Source: Iris pallida (lineage: Eukaryota > Streptophyta > Magnoliopsida > Asparagales > Iridaceae). Taken from it: DNA of 64,000 nt. The notes below the pieces were generated by a model, which saw only the letters and a list, made by a program, of their open reading frames with translations, made no database searches and was not told where the DNA came from. The stretch spans positions 11,608,585-11,672,584 of the forward strand of contig JANAVB010002199.1 of assembly GCA_029216955.1 (NCBI GenBank). Direction: 5' to 3'. Both the position numbers and the translations under genes were made by a program. Of this stretch, positions 33,230 through 45,906 are shown in pieces. How positions within the stretch are numbered: position 1 is the stretch's first letter; every line of letters starts with the position of its first letter.

Positions 33230-33870
33230 TCTCAGCCGCATGGAGTATTTGACCGCATGAACATTCATGCGGCAAGTCTCTTTCCATCCGCATATGGCCT
33301 TGACTTCACTTAGCTGCATGGCGCATTAACCTTACCAAACCGCATGAAGACAACTTACTGCAGCCTTATAAGACTTGGCAAATCTCAGCCGCATGAAATC
33401 TCACTTGAACTCAGCCGCATAATGCGCTTGCATGTCCACAGCCGCATGAGCACTTGCATCTCTAGCCGCATAAGCTGCCTTCATTCTCAGCCACATAGGG
33501 TTGCCACCCCCAAGCCGCATGAGTTCTGTTTTCATCCCGCAGCATACACCCCTGCACTCCCCAGCCGCATGCGCCCCTGCCCTACCCAGCCGCATGGACT
33601 GATTCCTTTCCAGCCACATAAGGCCTTGCTCCCCCAGCCATATAAGACATTTCGTCTCAGTCGCATGGAAATCACTCCTTACCCAGCCGTATGAGTTGTT
33701 CCCTTGCTCAGCCGTATATGACCCGAACCCTTAGCCGTGTGCGCCTTGCACTCCACAGCCGCATACGCCCCTGCCCTACCCATCCGTATGGACTTGCATT
33801 ATTCGAGCCGCATGGACTCCTAAATCCTGAGCCGCATGAGATCTATTCCCTTAGCTGCATGGCTCCCTCC
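33230..33870. repeat. AGCCGCAT array in the C1 LTR
   Basis: AGCCGCATG or AGCCGCATA recurs about 20 times at irregular spacing near 20-30 bases. The spacers vary, so the period is loose. The array starts just after GTGGAGAAGAAG, the same point at which C2 and C3 carry different arrays. Confidence 0.85.
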
Positions 33871-34572
33871 ACAGTCTTCTCCTCTGTTATTATTATTATT
33901 ATTACTATTTTTGTTCTTAAGTTAGAATGTTACATAATGCTTATATAAATTGGGTCTCTGGATAGAAGACTCTTACTATGAAGATTTGCACATATTCCTG
34001 AACATGATAGTGGCCCGCCGTGGCGCACTCTTAACAAGTAAACTGATATGATGTATCATGACCTGCTGTTATGACAGCTAGTCTGACATGACAAGTATGA
34101 AAAACCTAGACACCGTGGGCGATTGTGTTTGTACAAATAAACTAGTACTGTATTGCATCATGTCTAGGATAGGGATCCCTGAGTACCACGGTCAGGGATA
34201 CCTACAGAAATTAACTAAGGCTAATTAACTAGAATGATTCAGTAGTCATGAAGAGATTTCCAGCTACAGGCAATCCCGTTATCTGGGCGCATTTAGTGGA
34301 CTTGTAGCCTACCGACGAGTAGGGCACATTTCCAGCACACAGTCATGTGGTGCACCCTTCATAAATAGACATTTGACCCGGATAACCAGATGGACTGCAA
34401 GGCTTATGGTTGTAGGGATAATCTTATTGCATCTTGCTAGTAACTAGGATTGTGATAACCCTAGTTAGTTAAGAGTATCAAGCCGTACTTCTTGATTGGC
34501 CGTGATTGATTGGATGGAATTTATTCCAGCTTAGTCTTATCTTGATCCTGTACAAGATTGTGACATGACATG

Positions 34573-35220
34573 ATTATTGATGCTTGCCTTAACAATAACG
34601 ATCGGAGGTCCAGTTCTGTTCAGGCGAAGGGTTACAACCCCGGTCCTTGTTTGGTTTAAGGGTTGTAACCTGGCTCCCAGAGCAGTTCTGTGTCCTCTCT
34701 TCGTTTATTGTCTTATTTCAACCCTATGTCATGTTCGTCATGTTTTACCTTACCTTAATACCATGATTATGTATACTGGCCTTAGCAATAAAGATCAGGG
34801 GTCCAGTTCTATTCAGACGAAAGGTTACAACCCCGGTCCTTGTTTGGTTTAAGGGTTGTAACCTGGCTCCCGGAGCAGTTCTGTGTCCTCTCTTCGTTTA
34901 TTGTCTTATTGTACCCCATGCCATGCTCGTCATGTTTTACTTCACTTCAACAGTATGATTTATTACTTATGCTGGCCTTAATAATAAAGATCAGGGGTCC
35001 AGTTCTGTTCAGGCGAAGGGTTACAACCCCGGTCCTTGTTTGATTTAAGGGTTGTAACCTGGCTTCCGGAGCAGTTCTGTGTCCTCTCTTCATTTATTGT
35101 CCTTCTGTACCAATAATATTTGAGACGGATTTCTATTCAGGTGAAGGGCTACAACCTCGATCTTTGTTTGGTTTAAGGGTTGTGACATGGCTACTTGAAT
35201 GGTTTTCTCGAACTCAGTTT
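34573..35220. repeat. ~190-bp tandem units in the C1 LTR
   Basis: GGTCCAGTTCTGTTCAGGCG is followed by GGGTTACAACCCC and AAGGGTTGTAACC at about 34607, 34799 and 34996, with a diverged fourth unit from about 35103. Each unit contains an inverted pair GGTTACAACCC/GGGTTGTAACC. At least two units are also seen in the 3' LTR (63613-63920). C2 and C3 have one unit each. Confidence 0.85.
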
Positions 35221-35891
35221 ACTGTTGTTATCTCTATTATTATCAGTTCTTTAGTTATTATTTATCTTTAATATTCTATTGTGATATGTTAGTTTTAGTT
35301 CCTAAGTGAAGCCTCCTTTGTGGCACTTGCTCTTTCTGGGGTCTGACCCAGCTGGTTTTGTGTAGCCAGATATCGGAGCAGCACCATAGGATCCACATGT
35401 CTTCCAGCCAGATGGTGACCACCAGGCGTAACCCTGGCAACGAGTGGATTATTTTTGGCTCTCTCACTCTAGTGTAAAAATATTTTTTTGAGACATTTAG
35501 CCGGCGAGCACGTGTTAGCTCGTATTGCTCATTTATTTAATGTCTGTCTACGGGCTGTAACATGATTGGCTAATCCTAGGGTTGATCATGTATGACTGAA
35601 ACTCTTGTTAGTCCTAATATTTTGTACGACTAGCTTCATGATCATCTGAATATGTAATGTATGAGACGTCTTGCTATTACATATTTGGTGCTCTGACATC
35701 TTGTAACTATTATTGCTTGCTTGAGATTGAGACAATAGGCTTGTTCATGACCATAGGAGACTGTTAGCTTGTAGTTAAACCCTCATGTATCTAGACAGCC
35801 GTGACCGTATAGCGAGGTGGGTTGTACTTCAATATACGTAGCTGGCTATGTATGTCCTCGCTCTCCAGTATTCTGGTTCTGGGGCATGACA

Positions 35892-35912
35892 TGGTTTTAC
35901 TGGTGGCCCATG
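35892..35912 (+). other. Primer-site region of C1
   Basis: TGGTTTTACTGGTGGCCCAT follows the LTR end. C2 and C3 have TGGTTTAAGTGGTGGCC or a one-base variant at the same spot. It does not match the common TGGTATCAGAGC. Confidence 0.5.
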
Positions 35913-36011
35913 CAGGTCTTGTAAATCAAGATATGTGAGGGTTTACCGAGCAGTACTCGCCCTTGATCTCTGCTCGTATCTCCTGAATCCCTGTAATCTT
36001 GACTTGATCAC

Positions 36012-37372
36012 ATGCTTGTATTGTTGATCTATCCTGGTCCTTCCTTATTGTTCCCTATGTCGTATTCTTCAGCGGCATTGTTCCTAGACCTGCCGATCAG
36101 CAAGGCGGAGCACCTTCCGCGGACCAGCAGCAACCTGGAGATCAAGCCCAGCATTCAGGAGTAGCCTACATAGTCGTGCCTGCCGGAGAAGAACCACCAA
36201 TTCAGCCCGTCCATCCTGCAGAGCCTGATGATGGCACTTTGGTGGGTCTCATCAGGTCCCTATTAGCTTCCCAGGATCGTCGCAGAGATGCCTTGCACCA
36301 GGAGGTGGCAGATGTTTTGACCAGAGGAGGTCATCAGGGTAATAGCGTGGCCAACAGCTTCAAGCGCTTGAACCCTCCCTTCTTCGACGGCAGTAAAGAT
36401 GTGATCGCTGCAGATGCATGGCTTCAGGACATAGAGGTGATTCTAGAAGCAGCCAGGACTCCAAAGAATAAGAAGGTGGCCATAGTACAACTGCAGTTAC
36501 TAGATCTTGCCCGCAGTTGGTGGACAGCACAGGCCGATGGATTAGTGGCCCCTATTTCAAGGGCAGTATTCAGGAAGAGATTCCAGACCAAGTATTTTGA
36601 TGCTGTAGCTCGGTACGATCTACAGACGAGGTTCACCAATTTGAAGCAGATGGGCAGGACGGTCGATGGATATACGGCCGAGTTCTCCAGGCTTAGTCAG
36701 TTTGCTTCCACCTTGGTGGCGACCGAGTTCGATAGAGCCCAGCGGTTCCAGCAGGGGCTCCATATAGAGATTTTATTGGCGCTAGAGCAATTTGAGCATC
36801 AGACTTTGATGCAGTGTTGAGAGCAGTCCGGAGGCATGAGTATACCTTCCAGAGGATCGTGAATAGGACCGGAGGTCGGAAGCGATCTCACGGCCAGATG
36901 AATCAGTCATCAGCACCAGGCCCGGCAGCCAGGGCTTTGACCATTGGAGCTCCGAGGCGGGCGGCCTCAGTGACGTCGGTTCAGCATTCCATCCCGACGC
37001 ACCCTCAGCAGCAGAAGCAGAAGCAGAAGCAGTCATCCGCAGTGGGATGTTCACACTGCAGAAAGCCAGGGCACGTGGTGTCAGAGTGTCGCAGAGCACA
37101 GGGTTTGTGCTTGGTTTGTGGTACCCCGGACCACAGGGTTGGAAACTGCCCGAACAGGGGGAGTTCATCAGCTTTCTCTAGTCCTTCAGTTAGAGGACCA
37201 GCACCAGTCTAGCAGCAACAGCTGCTGCAGTACCCATTCCCGAGACCATTGCCGACGCAGGCTCAGGCATTCCAGCAGCAGAGACTGCAGCAGTATGCCC
37301 AAGCCCTGATCTAGAGCAGGCAGAGGAATTTTCTGCAGAGGATACCCGTACCCAGAGGACATGGTCAAGTGA
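36012..37372 (+). pseudogene. C1 gag with two zinc knuckles, broken
   Basis: The Gag core reads F-K-R-L-N-P-P-F-F-D-G-S near 36360, then A-D-A-W-L-Q-D and R-S-W-W-T-A-Q, typical of Tekay-like Gag. A one-base loss near 36805 shifts the frame. The C-terminal part has two CCHC knuckles (CSHCRKPGHVVSEC and CLVCGTPDHRVGNC) and a Q-rich stretch. In-frame TAGs at 37210 and 37312 stand where C3 has CAG or Q-rich sequence. The start is uncertain: ATG 36012 is the counterpart of the C3 start, but the frame changes soon after it. Confidence 0.82.
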
Positions 37373-38056
37373 TGGCCTTGACCATGGGAGAAGAAGGAAT
37401 AGCACTAGGTGAGGTAGTAGCAGGTACTATTCTCGTCAACACTTTTCCAGTTTCAGTATTATTTGATTCTGGTGCCTCATATTCATTTATGTCTGCACGA
37501 TTCACGACACGGGTAGGATTGGAGCCCGAGTCATTATCAGTAAGGCTCAATATACTTACTGGTAACGGACTTGTGGGAGTAGATAGAGTGTTTTCCTCGT
37601 GTCGGATCGTATTTAGCGGTAGAGAATTCTTCGCTAGATTGATAGAGTTTCCGATGGCCGATTATGATGTGGTCTTAGGGATGGATTGGTTGAGGGACCA
37701 GTATGCTAGGATAGACTGTCACATTGGCAGGGTTATTTTTAGCATTCCAGGCGAGCCGGAGTTTTCCTTCTCCCGCGGCATAGTTGAACCTTCTCCTACA
37801 GTGTTACGGATGGCAGTAGCAGTAGTATAGTTACCTCGGATAGGCGAAGAGTTTCCAGATATTTTTCCAGAAGAGCTTCCAGGGATACCGCCAGAGCAGG
37901 AGATCGAGTTTACCATCGACTTGATTTTCGAGACAGCCCCAGTGTCAGAGAGAGTCTACAGGATGGCGCCGTCAGAGCTAGAGATATTGTACAAGATGAT
38001 TGAAGAACTTAGAACCAAGGAATTCATTCGTGCTAGTGGATCGCCTTAGGGAGCCC
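37369..38056 (+). pseudogene. C1 protease and RT N-terminal linker, broken
   Basis: The protease active site reads L-F-D-S-G-A-S-Y-S-F near 37470, and the later D-V-V-L-G-M-D-W-L is the second conserved block. TAG at 37828 (CAG in C3) and TAG at 38047 (TGG in C3) interrupt the way to RT. Confidence 0.85.
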
Positions 38057-38058
38057 CG

Positions 38059-39411
38059 ATGTTTCTTATGAAAAAGAAGGATGGTACGTCCAGATTATAT
38101 GTAGATTATCGTACCTTGAACTCAGTGACAATCAAGAACAGATACCCTCTTCCGAGGATAGATGACTTGTTTGATCAACTCAAGGGGGCATCAGTGTTCT
38201 CGAAGGTCGACTTGCGATCAGGATACCATCAGATCAGAGTCAGAGAGCAGGACATCTCGAAGACAGCTTTTAGATCGAGGTATGGGCATTGGGAGTTCCT
38301 TGTGATGCCATTTGGAGCCACCAATGCGCCGACCGTATTCATGGACCTCATGAATCGTATCTTTATGTCTTATTTGGATCAGTTCGTGATTGTGTTCCTA
38401 GACGACATCCTAGTCTACAGCAAGAGTGAGGCGGAGCATGAGCAGCATCTTTGTGTGGTTCTTCAGATTCTTAGAGAACACCAATTGTATGCTAAGTTCA
38501 GTAAATGTGAGTTCTGGCTCGATCGTATTTCGTACTTTGGTCATATCATCACCCGAGGAGGAGTTGAAGTGGATCCCCAGAAGATCGTGGCTATTAAAAC
38601 ATGGCCGGTACCTAGCACAGTGGCAGAAATTTACAGTTTTCTTGGATTGGCCGGCTACTACCGGCGATTTGTATCGAACTTTGCTCGAATCTCAGCGCCG
38701 TTGACCCAGTTGACCCACAAGGATGTGCAGTTTGCTTGGACAGCAGAGTGCCGGGATTCTTTTGAGAAGTTGAAGCAAGGCTTGATGACGGCTCCTATTC
38801 TTACGCTTCCAGATGGAACCGAAGGATTCTCAGTGTATTATGATGCTTCGTGCAGAGGTTTAGGATGTGTTCTGATGTAGCATGGGAAGGTAATAGCATA
38901 TGCGTCACGACAACTTCGTGATCATGAGAGGAATTATCCAACCCATGACATAGAGCTGGCAGCAGTAGTATTTGTACTTAAGTTGTGGAGGCACTACTTG
39001 TACGGAGATCGGGTGGAGATTTTCACCGACCACAAGAGCCTGAAGTATGTTTTCACCCAGAAGGATCTTAACATGCGTTAGAGGAGATGGCTGGAGCTTC
39101 TTGTGGATTATGATGTCAACCTACAGTATCATCCTGGGAAGGCCAACGTTGTTGCGGATGCATTGAGCAGGAGAGCCGGAGTTTATTTCCTAACAGCGCA
39201 ACCAGAGTTGTTAGCCAATCTTCAAAAGATGGGTATAGAAGTAGTCCTCCCTTCCAGTGTGGCATTGATGGCCAGCATGCAAGTTCAGTCTACTATGGTC
39301 GAGAGGATCCGGATGGCGCAGTCAGCAGATTCCAAGCTTCAACGGCTCAGAGCAGAGTGTGAGGCGGGACAAAGACCAGAGTTATGTATCCATAAAGACG
39401 GTACACTTTGA
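38059..39411 (+). pseudogene. C1 reverse transcriptase and RNase H, broken
   Basis: RT blocks are complete from K-K-K-D-G-T-S-R-L near 38070 to the F-L-D-D active site near 38397. RNase H shows Y-Y-D-A-S near 38837 and [10 protein letters not shown] near 39028. TAGs at 38878 and 39079 replace CAG of C3, and TGA at 39409 ends the frame. The RT has all key aspartates, so the stops, not the active site, disable it. Confidence 0.88.
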
Positions 39412-40721
39412 CATGGTAAGCTTCTTTGTGTACAAAGTGGAGATATCAGACAGAAAATCATGGCAGAGGCCCACAGTTCACAATATTCTATCCATTCCGA
39501 CGGTACGAAGATGTACCGTGATATCCGTCAGCACTTTTGGTGGAATGGCATGAAGAGGGAGATAGCCCGGTTTGTCTCTCGTTGTTTAGTCTGCCAACAA
39601 GTTAAAGTTGAACATCAGAGGCTAGCTGGACTACTTCAGCCCTTGCCAATTCCAGAATGGAAGTGGGAGCATATAACCATGGATTTTGTGACTGGATTGC
39701 CTAGATCCCTGGCTGGCAGAGACGCTACTTGGGTTGTCATTGACAGGCTCACGAAGGTGGCTCACTTTCTTCCGTTCAGAGTTGGTCAGTCGACGGCTTA
39801 GCTAGAGGAGATGTATCTCCGGCAGATTGTCAGCTGCATGGTGTACCAGTCAGTATCACCTCGGACAGAGATTTCAGATTTACGTCGCACTTTTGGTATA
39901 GCCTGCAAGAGAGTTTGGGGACTCGCCTCCAGTTCAGCTCAGCATATCACCCGCAGACAGATGGTCAGTCAGAGCGTACCATACAAACCTTGGAAGACAT
40001 GTTGAGATCTAATACACTCGACTTCGGTGGTTCGTGGGAAGATCACCTGCACCTGGTTGAGTTCTCGTACAACAACAGTTTCCAAGCTAGTATCCAGATG
40101 GCACCGTTCGAGGCACTGTATGGCAGGAAGTGCAGATCCCTACTAGCATGGGATGATGTTGGGGAGAGGCACATGCTCGATCCAGAAATGATTGCTCAGA
40201 CAGTTGAGGTGGCCAGAAGAGTCTGAGATCATCTTCGAGTTGCCCAAGATCGCCAGCGTCATTGGGCCGATTATCATCAGCAACCCCTTAAATTCTCGGT
40301 CGATGACCATGTATTTCTGAGGATTTCGTCTAACCGTGGCGTCATTCGTTTCGGCGTACAGGGAAAGCTTAGTCCTAGGTATATAGGACCGTTCGATATT
40401 CTGGAGCGAGTAGGAGATGTATCCTATCATCTCGCTCTTCCACCATCGCTATGTGAGGTGTATGACGTATTCCATGTATCCCAACTGCGACGGTATATCC
40501 CGGAACCGAGCCACATCCTGGATCATTCGAAATTGATTGTTGGTACCAACCTTTCGTATGAGGAGAGGCCCGTGTCTATATTGGAATGAAGAGAGAAGAC
40601 ACTCAAGAACAAGACTATCAAGTTAGTCCGAGTTGCTTGGGGTCATCACTCTTTGGGTGAGTTAACGTGGGAGCGTGAGGATGATATCCGATCGCGATAT
40701 CCCGACCTGTTTGACTCGTAA
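39412..40721 (+). pseudogene. C1 integrase with chromodomain-like tail, broken
   Basis: The zinc region ends C-L-V-C-Q-Q near 39585. Core residues appear in I-T-M-D-F-V-T-G, then a D-R-D-type block near 39862 and T-I-Q-T-L-E-D near 39990. A TAG at 39799 (CAG in C3), a one-base loss near 39830, and TGAs at 40224 and 40587 (CGA expected) break it. The C terminus has G-P-F-D-I-L-E-R-V-G and Y-E-E-R-P-V, leading to a group-II chromodomain-like tail that ends at TAA 40719-40721. In Tekay such tails are thought to steer insertion to heterochromatin. Confidence 0.85.
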
Positions 40722-40854
40722 GGTATAATATCTTTCTTATGCCTTATGCTATAAAATTCCTTGCTTGAAAGAATGACTGCATGATAGATTGCTTGTGATA
40801 GCTTGTCCTCGTCTCTCTAGCCTCTTAATTAAATTCTGAGGACGGAATTCTTTT

Positions 40855-40868
40855 AAGGAGGGTAGAGT
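40855..40868 (+). other. Polypurine tract of C1
   Basis: AAGGAGGGTAGAGT directly precedes the TGTAATGC that opens the 3' LTR. Confidence 0.8.
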
Positions 40869-41829
40869 TGTAATGCATATAGTTCGTATTACGTATTTTG
40901 GAATACGTGTACGTATTTTCTTGTATTACATGATTCCTTGCTAGGCTTATCTTGGCATTTCATGGCTTGGTTTATTTTGGGTTGGTTCGGCTAGGCTTGG
41001 GTTGCCTTGGTTCATCATGAACCAAGGGGGAGAACCCCTACCTACCACCACCATCATCCTTTATTAACCCATTCCCTCATTCTCTCTCTTTATTTACTTC
41101 TTCTTCTCCACCATTACTTCTTCAACCACCAGGAGAGTAAGAGAGAGAGCTTAGGCAAGTGTAGCTTGCTTCATGGAGGAACTTTGTTTTTATTGTTCCA
41201 TTCTCTTCCTCTCGAGATTCTAACATACTTTAATATTTGGCATTTCTAAATTCCATGGTTCAATTTGCGTAGATCTAAGTTTATAGTATTTTCGGATTTC
41301 TTGGGTTTTGATCTACTTAACATTGTTATTTCCAAGTTTTGTTGGTTCCATGTTGTAGAGAATTTCATTCTGCCCCATTTTGACATAGGGAAGTCCAGAT
41401 TTGGGCTTAGAATGAAGAAATTATGGAGCTTTGAAGTCATGGATTTCATGGCCATTCTTCTCGGATTAGTGGAGAAGAAGCACAGTCTCTCAGCCGCATG
41501 GAGTATTTGACCGCATGAACATTCATGCGGTAAGTCTCTTTCCTGCCGCAAATGGCCTTGACTTCACTTAGCTGCATGGCGCATTAACCTTACCCAACCG
41601 CATGAAGACAACTTACTGCAGCCGCATAAGACTTGGCAATTCTCAGCCGCATGAAATCCCACTTGAACTCAGCCGCATAATGCACTTGCATGTCCACAGC
41701 CGCATGAGCACTTGCATCTCTAGCCGCATAAGCCACCTTCATTCTCAGCCGCATAGGGTTGCCACCCCCATGCCGTTTGAGTTCTGTTTTCATCCCGCAG
41801 CATGCGCCCCTGTACTCCCCAGCTGCATG
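40869..41829 (+). repeat. C1 3' LTR, first part
   Basis: It matches the start of the 5' LTR (32611 onward) up to the AGCCGCAT array, where C2 enters. It resumes at 62606. Confidence 0.92.
41825..41829 (+). repeat. Target site duplication GCATG of C2 (left copy)
   Basis: GCATG precedes 41830 and recurs at 62601-62605. The LTR sequence of C1 is continuous across the two. Confidence 0.9.
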
Positions 41830-44428
41830 TGTGACGCCCCAGAACTAGAATACTGGAGAGCGGGGGCGTACATAGCCAGCTACGTATATTGAAATGGAAT
41901 CCACCTCGCTATACGGTCACGGCTATCTAGATATATGAGGGTTTAACTACAAGCCAAGAGTCTCCTATGGTCATGAACAAGCCTATTATCTCAATCTCAA
42001 GCAAGCAATGATAGTTACAAGATGTCAGAGCACCAAACATATAATAGCAAGGCGTCCCATACATTATATATTGGATGATCATGAAGCTAGTCGTACAAAA
42101 TGTCAAGACTAGCAAGAGTTCAGTCATACATAATCAACCCTAGGATTTGTTAATAATGTTACAGCCCGTAGGCAGGCAGCAAGTAAATATGCATCGAGCT
42201 AACAGGTGCTCGTCGGCTAAACGTCTCAAAAGAATAATTTTACAATGTAGTGAGCGAAACAAAATGGAAAACCCACTCGTAGCCCGGGTTCCTTCTAGTC
42301 GCCACCATCGGGCTGGAGGTTCGGTAGATCCTCGGGTGCTGCTCCAAAATCTGGCCACACAAAACCAGCTGGGTCAAACCCCAGAAAAAGCAAGTACCAC
42401 AAGGAGGCCACGAAATAAGAACAAAAGCCAGCATATCAGAACATAAGGACTAGAAGAAAGTACAAGTAATAAAGAGTACAACAGGACAATAAACGACTAG
42501 GGACGTGGAACCATTCCGGGAGCCAGGTTACAACCCTTAACCCAAACAAGGACCGGGGTTGTAACCCTTCGCCTGGATAGCACTTTGTCTCTACCAATTT
42601 ATTGTTAAAGATAAATAAAACAATCATGTTCAGGAGTACCAGGTACTGGGACTAGACGAGACTTAGACAGGGCTAGACACCATCCATTCACAAACGGCCA
42701 AACAAATACTACGGCTTACTACTTAACTAACTAGGGTTATCACAAGCCTAATTACTAGCAAGATGCAAATAAGAAATTCCCAGTCCCAAGCCCTGCAGAC
42801 TATCCAGTTATCCTTCCGCGGGTTGAGTGTATGATTGGGTACATTGCCCAGGAGATAATGTATCCTTAGGTGACTTAGAGGGTGCAACACATGACAGTGT
42901 GCTGGAAATGTGTCCTACTCGTCGGCAGGCTACAAGTCCATTTAAAGCACCCAGATAACGAGATGGCCTGTGACTGGAAATTCTCCATGAACTATAGTTT
43001 GATCTAGTAATTAGCCTAATCAATATTCAGTGTGAATCCCTAAACGTGGTAACCAGGGAGTCACGTCCTAGACATGATGCGAGACAAGACAAGTAGATTG
43101 CACAAAGCAGTAAGAATGAACACCCACGGCGTCAGAGTTGATTATATGAGTCAAGTTAGACATCACAACAGCATCAAGTCAAGTCAAGTTACAAGTCAGG
43201 AGTGCGCCGCCACGGGCGACTATCAAGTTGTCCAGTTACAGAGATTAATTATGAATCACAGGTTACAAGTTAAGAGAGCACCCCATCGGGTCACTACTAA
43301 GAAGATTAGAAAGTACTAGGATCATGAATCACAGAAATCACGAAAACCGTACTAGTCATAAGCAAAACACCGAAAACCATGCCAGGTCGTGTTGGGTCAA
43401 GACAGTCGTGTTATGTGGAACAAGATCTCAAAAATCCAATCCACAAAAGAGAAGCCAAGTCCAAGGAATAAAACCAAACCATCATGGGCAAGTGGGTTGC
43501 ACAGGGGATCGGGTTGCGCTAGGGTCGGCTTACGCTGGGTCGGGTTACACTGGGTCGGGTTGCGTTGGGTCGGGTCGCGCTGAGTCGGGTCGCGCTGGGT
43601 CGGGTCGCGCTGAGTCAGGTTGCGCTGGGTCGGGTTGCACTGGCGAAGAAAGGGGGCGCGGTTCGCCAAAGGCGCCGGCAGCGAGCGCGGTTCAGCCTAG
43701 CGCTAAAGAGCGATGGCCGAGGGGGAACCGGCACGGTTCAGCCCTGCGCTAAAGAGCGCTGGCCGAGGATCATCTTCTTCAGCATGGCTGAGAGGAAAAC
43801 CTAAGAACTCCAAAATCTCCAATTCTCATAACTTAGCCAAAACAAAACCAAATTTAGATTTTCAAAGTTCTATCTTGTGTAAAATTGAATTCTCTTCCAC
43901 ATGGAAACCTCAAAACAAGCAAAAATCTAAGTTTAATCAATCAAAACCAAGAAAATCCAAAAATGGTTATAACTTAGATCTAAAAAAATGGAGACTCCAA
44001 ATCACAAAATGCCAAGTTCTAACGTGATTCACCATGGCCTAATCTAACTAATAGACAAATAAAATAGGGTTCCTATTTGGTGGCAAGGTGCACTTGCCTA
44101 TGGGGTTAGGTGTTATATGGAGGAAGGAAGAAGAAGATGGAGGAAATTAATGGAAGAGTAATGAGGAAAGAGAAAGTTAGGTGAGGTTTTAATGAGGGAG
44201 GGTGTGTTGTGTTGAGGGTGGAGGTTAACTAAGGTAGTCCAATGCAAACCAAACCAACCCTTCTCCATAAAGAATAAAACTATGCCAGGTCAAAACCCAA
44301 TTTACGAGAAAACCAAAATCCGCAAATCGAGCCAAAATACAATTACAGGCCAGAATCCAAAAAAAAATACAGGTCTGAAATACATTTAGGCCTAATCAAA
44401 ATACGTATTCCGAAATACGGACGTTACA
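41830..44428 (-). repeat. C2 3' LTR
   Basis: A 2,599-bp LTR that matches 49413-49530 plus 60086-62600. It contains the GGTTACAACCC/GGGTTGTAACC pair near 42527-42570 and a 15-bp array at 43493-43643. ORFs on both strands in it are not genes. Confidence 0.92.
43493..43643. repeat. 15-bp minisatellite in the C2 3' LTR
   Basis: GCGCTGGGTCGGGTT and close variants recur about ten times. The C2 5' LTR has the same array at 61631-61811. The five-residue unit explains the T-Q-R-N-P type reading frames here. Confidence 0.9.
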
Positions 44429-44442
44429 ACTCTACCCCCCTT
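44429..44442 (-). other. Polypurine tract of C2
   Basis: On the - strand AAGGGGGGTAGAGT adjoins the 3' LTR, nearly the same as in C1. Confidence 0.8.
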
Positions 44443-44596
44443 AAAAGAATTCCGTCCTCAAAATTTAAATCAAGATGCTTAGAGATGTAAGAGCCAGCTA
44501 TACTATCCACAAATAAACTACACTAAGCAAACAATCAAACAATCATACATGGAAGCAAGGGATGGAAAGCATAAGGCATAAGGAAGACATTATACC

Positions 44597-45890
44597 TTAC
44601 GAGTCAAATAAGTCAGAATATCGCGATCGGATGTCGTCCTCATGCTCCCACGTTGACTCACCTAGAGAGTGATGACCCCAAGCAACACAGACTAAGCTAA
44701 TAGTCTTGTTCTTGAGTATCTTTTCTCTCCGGTCTAATATAGACACGGGCCTCTTCTCATACGAAAGGTTGGTACCAACAACCAATTCCGAATGGTCCAG
44801 GATATGGCTCGAGTCTGGGATGTACCGTCGTAATTGGGACACATGGAATACATCATGCACCTCACTTAGCAACGGCGGAAGAACGAGACGATAGGATACA
44901 TCTCCTACTCGCTCCAGGATATCGAACGGCCCTATATACCTAGGACTAAGCTTTCCCCGTACGCCAAAGCGAATGACGCCGCGGTTAGGCGAGATCCTAA
45001 GAAATATATGGTCGCCGATAGCAAACTCTAAGGGACGTCGATGAGCATCGGCCCAATGCCGCTGGCGATCTTGGGCCACTCGAAGGCGATCTCTGACTCT
45101 TCTGACCACTTCAACTGTCTGGGCAATCATTTCTGGACTGAGCATCTGCCTCTCTCCAACATCATCCCAGGCTAACGGGGATCTGTACTTCCTACCATAC
45201 AGTGCCTCGAACGGGGCCATCTGAATACTGGCCTGGAAACTATTGTTGTACGAAAATTCCACCAGGTGCAGGTGATCCTTCATGAACCACCGAAGTCAAG
45301 GGTACAAGATCTCAACATATCTTCAAGAGTCTGGATCGTGCGTTCCGACTGGCCATCTGTCTGCGGGTGATAAGCTGAGCTAAACTGAAGGTGAGTCCCC
45401 AAACTCTCTTGCAAGTTGCGCCAAAAGTGTGACGTAAACCTTGAATCTCGGTCCGAGATGATACTGACGTACACACCGTGAAGCCTGACAATCTGTCTGA
45501 GGTACATCTCTGCCAACTGAGCCGTCGACTGACCAACTCTGAATGGGAGAAAATGAGCCACCTTCATGAGCCTGTCAACTATAACCCAAATAGCATCTCG
45601 ACCAGCTGGAGATCTAGGCAACCCAGTCACAAAATCCATGGTCACATGCTCCCTCTTCCATTCTGGAATCGACAAGGGCCGAAAAAGTCCAACGGGCCTC
45701 TGATGTTCAGCCTTAACCTGCTGGCAAACCAAACACCGAGAGACAAACCGGGCTATCTCCCTCTTCATGCCATTCCACCAAAAATGCTGACGAATGTCAC
45801 GGTACATCTTCGTGCCACCGGGATGAATAGAATACTGTGAACTGTGAGCTTCTGCCATGACCTCCTGTCTGGTATCTCCACTGGGTACAC
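44597..45890 (-). pseudogene. C2 integrase with chromodomain-like tail, broken
   Basis: Two frames (45280-45858 and 44597-45283) overlap by a few bases and differ in frame. The first has the C-L-V-C-Q-Q zinc end, the M-D-F-V-T-G aspartate block, the S-D-R-D-S-R-F block and the E-R-T-I-Q-T-L-E-D block. The second has the C-terminal domain and the tail ending F-D-S. A short insertion or loss near 45280 breaks the join. Confidence 0.85.
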
Positions 45891-45906
45891 AAAGATGAGT
45901 GCCGTG

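Larger units (their letters stand above)
32611..35891 (+). repeat. 5' LTR of Tekay-like element C1
   Basis: This 3,281-bp LTR opens TGTAATTTCTATAGTTCG and ends GGGGCATGACA. Its first kilobase matches 40869-41829, and its middle matches 62606-64000. Such long LTRs are usual in the Tekay (Del) chromoviruses. Inside are an AGCCGCAT-rich array (33230-33870) and tandem ~190-bp units (34573-35220). ORFs in it are not genes. Confidence 0.9.

Noticed and set aside
33230..33870. Regularly spaced AGCCGCAT repeats as a CRISPR-like array
   Set aside because: The spacing is irregular, repeats are only 8-10 bases, the site is inside an LTR, and the window is plant nuclear DNA.
33344..33948. ORFs across the AGCCGCAT array as a proline/serine-rich protein
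   Set aside because: They are noncoding LTR sequence; the same region of the 3' LTR has different frames.
43324..43752. ORFs rich in G-S-G-C or T-Q-R-N-P (also 61462-61920)
   Set aside because: They come from the 15-bp array in the C2 LTRs.
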